Shown in pieces: positions 20,513-33,473 of a stretch of DNA of 64,000 nucleotides. The notes below the pieces were generated by a model, which had not been told where the DNA came from, made no database searches, and worked only from the letters and a program-made list of their open reading frames with translations. A program made the translations under genes and the position numbers. Source of the stretch: Rostrohypoxylon terebratum (taxonomy: Eukaryota > Ascomycota > Sordariomycetes > Xylariales > Hypoxylaceae); the NCBI GenBank assembly GCA_022497145.1, contig MU385856.1:434001-498000 (forward strand). The letters run 5' to 3'. The first letter of the stretch is position 1; each line of letters opens with the position of its first letter.

Positions 20513-23500
20513 TATCGACGAAGGGATACAAACTGCACATCATAGTACTTGACGCCAAACAAAAAAAAAGATCTATCGATTACCCTCTTGTAGACTCCTC
20601 CGTAGACTCCGTCCTATCCAGAATGAGCCGGGTAGTGTCGCACTAAAGGCGGAGCGGTACGACATATTACTAAAATCTGGCCTCGGAAGTGAGGTTGTTG
20701 TATGTCATTGTATATCATTGCCATGAGAGAATAAGTTGATAGACGGAAGGGATCGTTCTAGTTTTCTTCTTTCGAACGAGGCGAGGCAATCAAGCCTCCC
20801 CCGCCGACCTTACCCCTCTCGTCGATTCGTCCCCAGCCCTCAAATTCGACGTGAGATAGACCGACCAACCAACCATGCCATACGATGAGCACGCCACTCG
20901 GGAAGTCATCTACACTATCTGAAACGCATGCAAAGAAGGGCAGCCACGCGTTTGTGGTGATCTTGTGGTGATCATGCTCGACGTATGTAATCGTACGTAG
21001 TACGGTAGTATAGGGAATGAAGCGAGTGGGGCCGAAGACCACGCCGCGGGGTTGTGTCGAAAAGCAGAATGACATTATACTACTAAGCCACCACACCTAT
21101 GAGCGGTTCACGATGCGATCGTGGTTATAACTCGGTGGAGTCCATGACATAATTGCTTCCAAGGTTCCCAAGCTCGGAGAGAACTCACGCTTGGTAAATG
21201 GTAAAGAGGGGTCCTCGGGAGCTAGGATTCTAGATACTAGTAGCCATGCTGCCATGCTGCCATGTCAATTTTTGGTGTGTGTGGCACATAGTAGATAGCT
21301 ATAGATAGCTAATCTTATTACTCTAGTTAGGTGGTCTTTGGTGTATGAGGGATGCAAGTCTCGGGTAGTGGCCAATCATCTGACGCCATTGTGATAGACG
21401 ATATCTACACTACGGAGATTAGCAGAGGATCAGCTCGACTCCTCGGCGGCAACGTGATCTCCTCTGAAAGGATGCTGTTGGCAACGTTGAATCGAATGAA
21501 TAAGAGAGTAAAGGGGCGAACGAGTGAATGGGTAGTTTATATGGAGCGACGCCTAGGATCAGCGGCTAACTAGCCTGGCGCCGATTCATGAATGTCAAAA
21601 ATGCCCTCAAAGTGGAAGTGAGTTGTTGACAAGTTGTTCTAGAGTATACGTGGATATATGTCAACTGAGCCACGGTGGCGTGGATTTTCGAACGACCATG
21701 TAATAGTATAGTAGTATATGGGTTCATACCTACCTAGTAAGGAGATGAGGCTATTCAGACATGGCTTGCTTTGCTTATACATATGTCATGTAGGTGTTTG
21801 CCCATGGCCCGCCCCATGTAAGGTTTAAAGGAGTTTGGTGGAAGACCGAAGATGGTATGGCCTCGTAGCACGAAGCATTCATGGATATACCCGTAGGCGA
21901 GTAAAAGGTCGCACAGACAATATCTGGCCTATGCTCCTCCTTCGTACAGCACGAACAGTACTAGAGCCTAGAGGCTAGCGGAAGTAAACGGGTTGGGTTT
22001 CTGACGATCAGATACGAAGGATGCGAGATGAAGGAATGACCAGGGACCCATGAAAGGACCCTGATATCTGAAAGTGGGCAAATTCAATTCGAACCTTGAA
22101 GAGAAAGAGACTAGGGAAGATCTAAGGGACTAAGGGACTTTTATTACCTAAGCTCGCCTAACGCTATTCAAGGGTGTTCCAGTTTTAAAGGATTGGGCGC
22201 TGACCTAAAGATATATCATCTGGGCAGCTGCGAACAGTAACCCTGATAATAGGATGTACAATACTTAATTATGTATGGTAACCTTGAAAGTCTAATGTCC
22301 GAACCTTGAAGGCGCTTCGTTGAAGATGGAAGTAAACAAAACAAAACACAGTACATAGTACAGCTACGCAGTAAACAAATACTAAGTTAAGTAAAATAAA
22401 AGGGGTACGGCTGCAATGAGATTTGGGGTCGATAAGTCAGAGAGTGAACAAAGGATAAGCTAATTTTATCTGTACTGCATGTCACGGAGATATATGTGAG
22501 ACCTGTTGGGATTAAAGGGCAATTGAAAATCTAGAAGTGGCTGTAAAAAGCACTTTCAAACTCAGAATTAACTCGCCGCTGATAAGAGTGAACTGTGATT
22601 GATACATCATAATTGGGTACCCACTGCAGTATTCAGTCAGGTAATTGAGATATCAAGCCATATTGAAAAAGAAATCTTCTTTGAAGAGAGATGGCGAAGT
22701 TAGAGATTACAAGATATTATCATCTTATTTGAAAATTGAAGCCATCGACAATTCTTGAAAATTCTCTGTTGCAAAAATGAACAATGATGCTTAAGTCAAA
22801 GCTTCCATGATATTGACAGGGGTCTGAGTTTAGCATATCCAATAATTAAGACCCATACCCATGACGAGTCTCGAGCACCTGGGTTAAACCTGGCCCATGT
22901 TCGGTGCATGGGGACGCATCCTGGTTCGTCGATACGCTCTGACGCTCTGACGCTCTGGCTTCTTATTGCTGGGCTCTGGTTGCTGGGCATCGACGACTTA
23001 TTCCGCAACTTTCTATGGGACTCATTTCATTCGTGATGGTATCCATCATCAAGGTTTGTTTTACACAGTAGTTTTTCATAGTACTTGTCCATCGTAGCCA
23101 ACAACAGCTGAGTGCACTCGGACAGTTGCTAGGACGTGCTGGGGCGGCGATGTTATTTGTTCGGGTTAGGAGTAGGCCTCTTCCCCTTATTCCCCTTGAG
23201 GACGCCTAGGCACTCCTCGAAAATGATTGATCGGTGCATATAGAAAGGAATCCCATACCCATACATATATGTAAGCCATGCATGATTGTCTCGTAGCGAT
23301 GATCGATATCCTGGCTCGGTCGATCAGTGAACGGACATTCCGTACGCGGTTAGGCTACCTCAACTACCAAACGGCGAAGGACGGATGGGCTGTGGTGCGA
23401 CTAATAGGTCAGTTGTATCGAGATTGTATTTTAGGTCGCAATTCAAGTATTTCAAGTATTATCGCGAGAGCGGATGTGTGAAGTCTGGGATACTTTGGAT

Positions 23501-25558
23501 GTACCAAGTTTTACGTCTTTCACATATTTTCGTCTTGTCTTTTTTATCTTGTCCTTTTCGTACAATAATATTAATAGACAATATTAATGCAGAAAATTGC
23601 AGCAGATTGCAGAAAATTGCCCCGTACATAGTAGAAGCGTAATGCAGCTGTCAAGCGGACAACGGGCCATGGACGAAGGGCAAAGACCGAAGAAGATGGG
23701 AAAAAGAGGGAAAGAACAGGATTGTGGTTGGTTCATCGCACATTGGCTGAATGGCTGATCAGATCAAGTGTGACCTATTGACTGGTCAAAAGGGCATTAG
23801 GTGAAATGAGTCCACGCCCATCTGACACTGGCGCCAAAATCTTGTCTGAGCCGCGCCGTTCGAGGAGAAGTTGCGGAACTTCGTTCTCCAAAATGTCTGT
23901 GAACAGTTGTAGAAACATAGTGGGGTGGTTTGGTGGAATAGACTGCTGTATCACTCGCTGATAGATGTTAGAGATGCTAGAAACACGCGCTAAGATTCTC
24001 ATAGTGCAGTGGCCATGGTGACCGTGAGAGAGCCACGAGTTGTACCTATACCCAGCACGTAATTTTGCCCCAATTCGCTTGTTCAGGTGGACACCAGGTA
24101 TCCACACTTGACCGAGAACACCCCAGCAGGTCGCTACCACCAAACCAATTTTGGATGGCCTTGCAATGGCTTGGCATTTTGCATGTGGGCTGAGTGGGTA
24201 CATGTAGGCTAGAAAGTGCAAGTGCAAGTGCTGCTGGTAAGTCGGAGAAAGATACAAGGAAGTAAGAGGTAACAGAGGTCGTAGTAGAAGTAGCAAGTAG
24301 CAAGTAGCAAGTAGCACGGAAGTTGCAAGGCAAGTGGGCAGTTTTTTTTTGGCCTACATACATACATACCTAATAGTATCAAGTACTGCGTACTATGTAC
24401 GTCCATACATCCATACAGCATGTGCATGGATGCTGGTAGTAGCACTGTAGCAAGTGGTTGGTACTAAGTAGTACCCCCATTGACCACCAATTTTAATATT
24501 TTGGTATATCTCTTGACATCTCCCCGACCATCGCGCCAAACTTCCTACTCCCTCTTTTAGCACTTTGTTCGACACCCTCTTCAACCTGGGTGCAGTGCCG
24601 AAAAAGTCGAGGGTTAGGAGATAGCTTTGCCGTTAGCTATCGACTTCTTCTTTTTCTCATTTCCAGTCTCTCCAGTCTCTTCAGTCTCATTCTCATTACT
24701 TCCCTCCAGAGACCAGAGACTTGGAATCACATTCTCCCTTTCTCGCTCTCTTTTTTAATAATAATAATCATAGTGTTTTTACACATTCCTGAGACGACTT
24801 CATTTTTTGTCTTGAGGAGGAATTCTATCTTTTTAATAAGAGAGGTACGTATGTATATTACCCATCCACCATTTCCATTCATCTATACGTCCTTCGCTCT
24901 ACTCCCTACTCCCTACTCCCTACGCTCTACGCTCTACGCTCTGCATCCTACTCCTCTTTCGTCCTGCTATCGAACACTCATCCCGCCCGAAGATGCCTCG
25001 TCCACATCATGCTGCTTTGTATTTGCCTGGACTGTGACGCACGCCTTTTTGATTGAAGTTGTCTTGGCCTCTGGCATACTTACTCATTCGTGCTGTATTA
25101 TTTTCCCCGTGACTCGATGCGCCATCCTCTTCGTATTGTCGAAGTGGCTTAGCTACACCTTTGTTGCTTTCCACGTGGAAATATGATATCGAGATAACGA
25201 GTCAATAACCTTGAATTCCTCCCGCGAGTCATTGGCACTTTGATCTCTCACCACACCTACCTATTTCACAGCTAGTTAGCTGCCTACCCCGCGGACACTG
25301 TAGATAGACTACTAGGACGCTTAGAATAAACTCACGTTTCAACTACCGCGACTAACGCTATTCATACAGTCTAGAAAGGTCGTTGGACTAGTGAGGCACT
25401 TCGCGAAACCTTCTTCTGAAATATAAGAATCAGACGACCCGAGTTTCTTAGAAGACCTCCAGCAGTCTTCTGAGAAAAAAAAACCAAAAATCGAGTCCTA
25501 TCACGATTTCTTACCTCAAAACTAACCCCCATGTCTCCCCAACGATAAAAAGAACAAG

Positions 25559-28174
25559 ATGGATTCAGAAGACGGGGAGCTGTACATCAAGGTATGACGG
25601 AGTCTAACAGTATAGCTGCAGAGATGGTGAACTAACTTTTACAAGCGCCTGGCCGTATATGTGCGAACGCACGAGAAGGCGCTGGCCAACGCCTTACAAT
25701 TCCGAAGGTCACCCGGTCCTCGACATGGCCCTAGCCAAAGTGTTTCCTCTATACAGGTCCCGAACTCGCCGACGGCCTTACCGGAACGCCCTGCTACATC
25801 CGCCTCCTCGCCGGGACCTCTCGCAGCCGCTTTATCACTCGGTTCGTTGAGTTTAACATCTAATAATATTAAATCAGCGAGGCTGAGTCTTACGCCACAC
25901 CACCTATTCTACTTGCTGTCTCGCTTTGAAGAGCTGGGAATACATGTTGGGCCTATGAAAGTACGTTTGGAAAATCTACACGATACGTCAGCCGCGGCCA
26001 ACTACGTATCATTCTTGAGCTCGTCTCAACATAGCAAAAGTCGAAGTTCCGATGCGATATCGATCCGTTCTGTGTCCAGCATTCGAAGTGTTGTATCGGG
26101 AATGACCACCTTGTGGAATAGTTTCGGGATAGGATCCAGCATATCTGCCGCTCGGATGGAAAGACAAAAGGCTGCTCTCCAGGCGGACATGAAGTATCTC
26201 TACTCGGCATTTACTAAGATACCTTGTCTTCGACTCGCACCCGACTGGCGGACGAAGCTAATTAAAGGATACGAAGAATTCCCATTCGACTCAGCAGTGC
26301 CCTTATACGTTTTTAAGAACCTGCAATCATTGGAGGTAAATGGTGTCGACTTCAGACAATTCTTCGGTTGGGACCGAGTGGCGGACCAGATTAGGTCTCT
26401 GACTCTCAAGCGCGCCAGCATCGAAGATCCGGCCGACATATTGATTGATATCGTATTAGACGATATGGACAAACGACGACGTCGATCCGCAAAGGCACAA
26501 TCATCTCCTACTGGGACATACTCACGCGCATCTAATTTAAAACGAAGTCCGACGGCTCCTTATGGAGGATCGCAGGGGTCTGGTAGTATGTTACCTCCCG
26601 AGATTCCCAGCCGTCGATATTCGGTAGCGGATATTCTTGTAGGATCGATGGGCACCGAATCGACTGAAAGCACGTCGGCACAGGATTCCCGCCGCCCTTC
26701 CGTTTCTAGAATCGAAACCGACGAGCCAAGGTCCAACCAGTCGTCGCGACCCAGGAGCCACTCTCCCAACCGCCCCGCCACTTCTCGTAACCACACAAAC
26801 ACCTCGAGAGGCTCTCATAAGGTTAAGCGTTCTGGTTCTGGTAGTTCACAATCAAGCTTATCCGACTCGTGGCATAACCCAAGAAATAGTGCTTCCAACC
26901 TCTTGGCTATGGGTATAATCCCGCCTTCCAAGTGGCGATTCCTAAGACACCTAAGCTTAGCTGACAATTCTCTAACGGTAATACCCGCGACCAGTCTTTC
27001 TCCTTTGGCCAATACCTTGGCTTCCCTGGACCTCTCAAACAATCTCTTTACACAAATTCCCGATAGCTTGGCAACTCTCACCGCACTCCGTGCTCTGAAC
27101 CTCTCGCATTGCATGATAGACTCTCTCCACTCCTTGCTCCGCAATCCTCTGCCAGCTATCAGCGCTCTAAATCTCCGAGCCAACCGCCTCCAATCGATCG
27201 CGGGGATCGAGAAGCTTTACCCACTTGAAAGATTAGACCTAAGAGATAACCGCCTAACTGACCCAATGGAATTAGCACGCCTAACTGGAATTCCAGATAT
27301 TCATGAGATATACGTTGAGGGCAATCCTTTTACTCGGTCTCACCGAGATTACCGAATTACCATTTTCAATCTCTTCCGCAACACTCCTGGCTACACAGAA
27401 GACATAGTTATCGATGGTTCCGGACCATCCATGTCTGAAAGGAGGTATCTGGTAGACCGTGTCGCCGTACCCGCTGCTGTCCCTGTAGTAAAGCCTGCAG
27501 TCCCGGAGATACCCGCGGTAGATGTAAGCAAACCGGCTATTATTCAGGAAGCTCCAAGAGAGCCTGCAGTCCTACGCAAGGAGAGGCCATCGCGCCCTAC
27601 TCCAAAGGCAGTCTCTAGCGAGATCAACACAACGTCCACAAGACGTCGCCGTACCCCCAAACGCAGAATAGTCGATCTTGCTACCAACGATCGCATCGGA
27701 GACGCCCAACATCAAATGGCCGCAGCCGATAAGACTGTTGTTGATACATCTCCAACGGTAGCTGAGTCAGGGAGCAGTTACCGTGTTTCTCAACCTCCGG
27801 AGGTACGAGATGTACCTATTAAGTCGTTCTCCGAAACGAAGCCTAACGGCACTTCTAACCCACCAGAGGTGCCACGCATTGATACTAGCGCTATCTTGCA
27901 GCCTCCAGTATCTTTCCTTAGTCCAGAGACACCAGACATGTGGAAAGAGGCCCAGGATTGGAATGTCAGTGGCGAAATCTACCGACAAAAAATTGAAGCG
28001 CTACGAGATAAGGTTGGCAATGGCTACCTAAGCGTCCTTAACGAGGAGAGTTGGGAGTCGTCTCGTCCGGCATTCGTCACTGGAGACTTTAGTCCCACCT
28101 CGACGATACGACCTAGTTCTGTCGCTCGTACACCAAGTGCTCAAGCAATCCCTAGTGCTAGCTCTATGTGCTAA
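25559..28174 (+). CDS. Leucine-rich-repeat protein, fungal
   Basis: Two exons, 25559-25591 and 25646-28174, give 853 residues. The 54-bp intron (GTATGA..CTAAC..CAAG) joins MDSEDGELYIK to RLAVYVRTHEKALANAL. Residues ~60-300 form a conserved-looking head (LTPHHLFYLLSRFEELGIHV; later a VPLYVFKNLQSLEVNGVDF stretch). A Ser/Arg-rich linker covers ~300-430. LRRs lie at ~440-575 (LRHLSLADNSL, LASLDLSNNLF, LRALNLSHCMI, LERLDLRDNRL) capped by IYVEGNPF. The tail is Pro/Ser-rich and disordered. The head-plus-LRR layout resembles fungal LRR proteins related to STK11IP or the RAM-network protein Sog2; I cannot choose between them. Likely a cytoplasmic scaffold. Confidence 0.85.
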
Positions 28175-31100
28175 TCCGAAAATTCGTATGGATAGCTACA
28201 CACTTTTCCCGCCCTTGAAGTAGACTTCTTTGGCGTTATCACATACCCCTTTTATCGCTGTGGTTTTCTATACACCATACCCATTGCAGTGTGACAGTTT
28301 AGTCATGCCTGATGTCTTACGAGCATAGCATTTCGGCGTTCAACGGAAGGAATCCATGTTCTTTTGCATTGATCAGGTCTGTGATACCATCGCAAATAAG
28401 GCTTTTTCAGTTTTTTTTTCCCTCAATAGTGGGAGCGGTGGAGAGGATCATATCTTGCAAGTCTCGCCGGTGCATAGGAGGAGGATCGCAGGTTCGCTTG
28501 TAAAGAACGAGATTTCGGATCGAGTACCTAGCTTTAGACCCGAATACCCGAGATTGGAATGAATCAAGAGCATGGTTTATGATATGGCTTGTGTTTTCTT
28601 CTTACTTCTTATATCCCTATCCGCAAGTTGCTATTCCTTTTTTTTTGGTAGGCGTTAAGTGAAGCCGAATTTCTATTGGCCGAGTGGGGTTTCTTCGTTG
28701 TTCATATTTTTTTTGGCCGACTCTTCCTATTCCTCCGGCTCTCTACTCATGGCGGGGTCTTGTGGCATGAAAGTGCGCGTCCGTTTCTTGCATTTCGAAA
28801 ACTGGGGGTGGGTGGCTCACGATAGAGGCAGGGTGTGGGGCGGATGGGGATGGTTAATGAAAAATACATGCTTTTCCCGCTGTCTTCCTGAAGATATCGT
28901 CTTGACTATTCGCATCGTGACTTTTGCTGTGACCTGTATTGTATACTGCCCATTGACGATAGTTCCCCACTTAGACATGATAATTGCATGGGTAATAGTA
29001 GCAGGTTTAATATAAGGTCGGCGTTTGGTGATAAGTTTTCGGTGTGTTGCTACATGAGCCAAAAGCGAGGGATAAAACGCAAGGAGCATTCACTTCACCA
29101 GTCGATCAATTCATGGCACCTACTCAAGGGATGGGTAGTTTGATTTTCATGCGAAGCTATTAATATATGGGTAGATACCAACCTGTACGTGTCTAGTGAG
29201 CAATCACACGATATCTTACCAAACCAAATCATAGAATAAACATAAGCAGGTCGTTCAACGATTTGGTAAACGGCGATATACAAAATGGGCTTTCAAATGC
29301 TATGTAATTGAAAGTACTTGTTCCTAAATTCTTCACACAACGAATATCACGCAAACCCCTATACGTCCATGCTTTGGCGTACTTTAAGCAAGGAAGGAGG
29401 CAGCTAGAAAGCTAAAATTATATCTGATGCCGTATACATGTATATGTATATCATGACCGACGATGTTCCCTGGGATATGCGAAGACTTGAAGTCCGAGGC
29501 TCCGTCACGCAAGCGTCGGTGTATCGCCAGTTCTTGTTGGCCATCCCGATATGACAACTCACTATTCACAACATACTCTGTGGCGTTTTATTTGATGCGT
29601 GTATCAAGATTCGCTCCGGATATACTGACGCCTCTAGTGCCACACATGAGAAAAAAGTAATTTCCCTCCGTTCTCCGGCCTCGTCTAAGCTTGGTAGGGT
29701 AAGCCCTCGGCGTTCGCGTTCTTACTGCGTCTGTACACTCGACGAAACTAGAAGTTCCTCATAAGATTTGCACACCTAACCTCCGGGAAAGTCGCGTTGA
29801 GTGGTTCCAGTTGAGATTTAATAAGCCTAGAAATGTAGACAAATGCCTTGGGACTTAGTTGGTTGCGACGTCTAGCGCCGGTGGAGCAGTGAAGGAGGCT
29901 TGAGCCGACCTCGGGTATGTACCATGTGGAACCACCTAGCTGTTGTATATAAACCTGACGTGATAATTTCCGTTAATAAAACTTGGTAGTCAGCACGGTG
30001 AAGACTTATGGTATTTCTCCCTGACTGTTGAGGCTTGTGTTTCAACATCAACATCAAGCATTTAGAGCAACCCTCCCATCAGCTGTAAGGGGGGCAAGGG
30101 CGTAAGTCAGGATTTCCTCTAAAACATGCTTTTTCAATGACTCTGACAAGAAATATCGCCTCGTCATCAATATGCGTGCCTAGGCAGCGATAGATACTTA
30201 GTATCGGAAAAGTACCTAAAGAAACCTCCAATGTGGTCCTACTGGAATACATGTACATCCGGTAGGATAAGCTGATAGAAACGTATTTCCCGTTAGACGA
30301 AGGCTGTTGTAACGAGGCCTAAGGAATAATGTGTAATAAAAGACTGGTATAATAGTTTATTGAAGCTCTCACAAAGCCACTCATTGACAGTATTCTGAGG
30401 GCGATTGAAGCCGAGTTGAGTATGGTCTAGGTAGGTACTTCAGGATCGTCGAGTTGGGTGACGTGATTGGGCGAGACGCTGCTTCCGAGAAAAATCGCAA
30501 ATATTATCATGTATGATGTTGATTTTACTGGTTGATGTAAGTACTAATTTATCGTGTTAGGGGAAGAGGTAAAGCATAGTATGGGCTCTTTCAGCTCCGT
30601 GCGACACGCACACGATTTGAAGCAACCTCGACAGGACGGGATCGCGAACAAAGCGTGAGTGGCCTCCTGGAAGTAATGATTGATGATAATTCCGACAAGA
30701 CTTTTAGAGGTGTGCATTTGTATTGATCGTCGGTTCCCCCAGCCATACGGTTGGCAGCCAATTCCATCGTGAAAGGCAGTGTACATAAATCATAGGGTGT
30801 CGGTCTGTAGCAGCAATACACAGTAACAACCCAACTAGCTGAATGATAGTAAAAATAATGCACCTCGTAGCTTGACCCCTAGCTGTGAGATGACGGGTGT
30901 GTTATTCAAATATGTACGCCTAAGTTTAACTGCCTATTCGTTGTATCGTTCGCTAGGGGGTCTGGAGGCTTCGTAAGCTGATGCGACTCAGGTAACGTAC
31001 ACTCTCCGTACGTCGACAGCTCGGGTTTTGGGGATCTGAAATGAGCAATCGCCGTTGAATCGCTCATAAGACATCATCCTGGAAAGACGCACAATACTAA

Positions 31101-33473
31101 GTGGACAAGTTATCCCATGATAGGAGCCTCTTGTGACTAGATTCTACGGGTAACCATAGAAATTTAGTCGTAAATATTCAGTGTGCCTAGGAAAGCTTCT
31201 GAAGACGCAATTGGGATGTTCTCCAACCTCCGTGAGTGATTATACGTGGTCTTTGGATTTTTACCGAGCTGCCGTCTTGTCGGTCGGGTGTAAGATAAGC
31301 GTCCAGATGGCCTCTACAAAGTTAGTAGGTCTATACCTAGTACTTGAACGTAGCGATGTTTTACGTACATAGAATAGCAAATCAAAGGAAAGAAAGCGTT
31401 TTGCACAGAGTCTGATTTGACACGAACAGAAAAGGTCCTAGGTCCAGGAAGAATTTTTGAGGACTCCACATTTGGGATTGTCGCAGGATCCCCTTGACAA
31501 GACCGTCGTAGCAGATATAGATATATTCACTTAATAGTCAGTATGAATACTATAAAATCCAGCGTGTAGAAATACAATATAGAGAGAAATTCAACACCAA
31601 AGACAGTGATTTCGTGCACTGTAGATCTGATTTAAGCCGCTATATCGACGGTCAGGTTGAGAGAAAATGGAAGGTTGTGTAAAGGGGTACGTTTTTGCAG
31701 ATCCCGAGATACCTTTCGGTGTAGCTTCTCTCGCTTCACTCGCACCAAGACAAAATTTAGCTGTGAAATCATTATCGCTATCAGTAACAAAAATTTGAAA
31801 TTCTTGAGGCGCATCCGACCTGCTAATATGACCTAATTGGCCTTAAGACATATTTGCTTCATTACACGGCACCCTAAAATTTAGTAATGTATAATCGACA
31901 CCACTCCTTGACCAATAATAACAAGAATGGAATACAATAAAATTGTTATTCTTCGTGGTCAACAAGTAATGGTATGCATCGTGACCTCATATAGTAGGTA
32001 GCATGCGGCGTGGGCCGTAAGCCCAACGTGGCCGCCGACCTCGAGGCCGATATCCTGCCCAACGGAGCGCGCTTCGGCTCGTGGATCCAATGAGTTCCTA
32101 GATAGCAAAAAGGTAATATCAATTGCTTCTATACCTAGACTAGTGAACTAGTGGGATCTGGAAAATCAATTCCCACTGGAGCTATCCAAGGAATTACCTA
32201 CTAGGAAGATTAGTAGGTCAATTTGACCAATAGCCGAAACCTCGCCGACGTGGTCGAGATCGATCATCCGGAGCTCTCACAAATAGCTGGTCGAATAATG
32301 CGATGTTAGAATCGCAAATCGCAATCTACACAAACACCAAGCATCGGTCTAAAGCGCAGGTTGGATTGGCTTGATGGTGTGATGACTTAGAATGACGAAG
32401 GGAGCCAAGCTACGACCGAGGGAACATGGGAGTGCATGCAGACCCGGTATGACGGCATTTGCGAAATGTTTGATCGGGGAAAGGTCTAGATCGTCAGGAA
32501 CAGCAATAGGAAAAACAAGGGCGCTACCGGATTAGCAGATTAGCAGATTGGCTATGACTTGGTAACTTGGTGTTCGTCCGGTAGGGCTGAATCTAGAATC
32601 TAGAAATAGAAACCTTAGAAGCTACCCCTTGGTCTGATGGACCAATGTGTGAGACCCCACCCCTTTTTGGGTATGTGTGTCTGTGTCTGATTGGTGCGCA
32701 GAATGGAAGATTGTCTTCGAGGAGGACAATGCCTGACTAGGTAGGTATCTTGTTTGAATATTGACGAATCATACGTCATGATCGCAAACGAATAAAACTA
32801 TTCAATTGGAGAGAGGATGAGTCACAAGATGATGACATCTCAAAATATTACAAAATGTAGGAACAATATCCTTTTGAAATTGAAAATTTTGTGTTCAGGT
32901 TGAGTTATCGCAAAGGTATGAGATAATGGATTTTATGGATGTTTTTTGCGACGGTCAAATTATATTTTCAAGGTTGATTGCGCACATGACACATACATTT
33001 GTACATACTAGTAGATTCATCTGAGCGGACCAGCACGAAAAGTGGAGAAGATCTACGCACTTTCACTGGTTGATCCAAAGATTTGGGGAGTTACAACTGA
33101 GAATGGTCCGGGGTGGAGAGGGGCTACTTCCAGCTTACGTAAATGTGGCGCGTTGAACTTTTCCTCTTAGGGGCTAGGGCCGACTTCTCCAGCCGACTTC
33201 AACAGCGCGTCCTGACTACTTTTCGACCTTTCTCAACTACTTCTCCTCAACTTTCGCTGTACGAAACGACCTTTTCCGTTGAGAAAATACCACCGCCGTC
33301 TTCCCAGCGTTAGTATCAACTATCTACGATATTCCGGTGATACTTCTCAAATGCCTGCTTGCCGACTGCATCCACTTGATAATCCCCCTCGCCTCCTTCC
33401 TGCGACGCGCTGATTAGGGCTACCTTATCATCATAATATTCACTTTATAAAGTATCAGAATACCCGAGAAACG
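28175..33473. other. 5.3-kb intergenic stretch
   Basis: Between the LRR gene and the Nto1-like gene, both plus strand. Only short, feature-poor frames occur. A small GC-rich coding-like fragment lies at 31998-32093. The last ~350 bp are pyrimidine-rich and suit a leader/promoter for the downstream gene. No tRNA or transposon ends were recognised. Confidence 0.45.
31998..32093 (+). pseudogene. GC-rich C-terminal-like coding fragment
   Basis: A 31-codon frame ending at TGA reads ..GRKPNVAADLEADILPNGARFGSWIQ. It stands out from AT-rich flanks by strong G/C third positions (GTG GCC GCC GAC CTC GAG GCC). An in-frame TAG lies just upstream (31995-31997), which also provides an AG acceptor. It looks like the last piece of a gene whose rest is missing or unrecognisable. 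Family unknown. Confidence 0.35.

Larger units (their letters stand above)
14678..25558. other. 10.9-kb stretch with no convincing gene
   Basis: No frame here showed family motifs or a chain of joinable coding exons. It holds a GC palindromic run (cgccgg units) at 17281-17300, a long purine microsatellite at 17717-17824, a coding-like fragment at 19654-19782, a MITE at 20184-20512, an acgctctg tandem near 22932-22955, and agcaagt and ctcccta tandems near 24290-24315 and 24900-24945. The last ~1 kb before 25559 is pyrimidine-rich and probably the leader/promoter of the LRR gene. Strongly diverged or many-exon genes could still be hidden. Confidence 0.45.

Noticed and set aside
23775..24317. 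180-codon minus-strand frame
   Set aside because: Starts in agcaagt tandem repeats and shows no motif, no bias and no supporting exon structure.
24590..25186. 198-codon open frame upstream of the LRR gene
   Set aside because: The peptide is Leu/Ser/Tyr-rich with repeated STLYALHPTP-like segments from ctcccta/ctctacg tandems; there is no domain, and it sits in a pyrimidine-rich leader.
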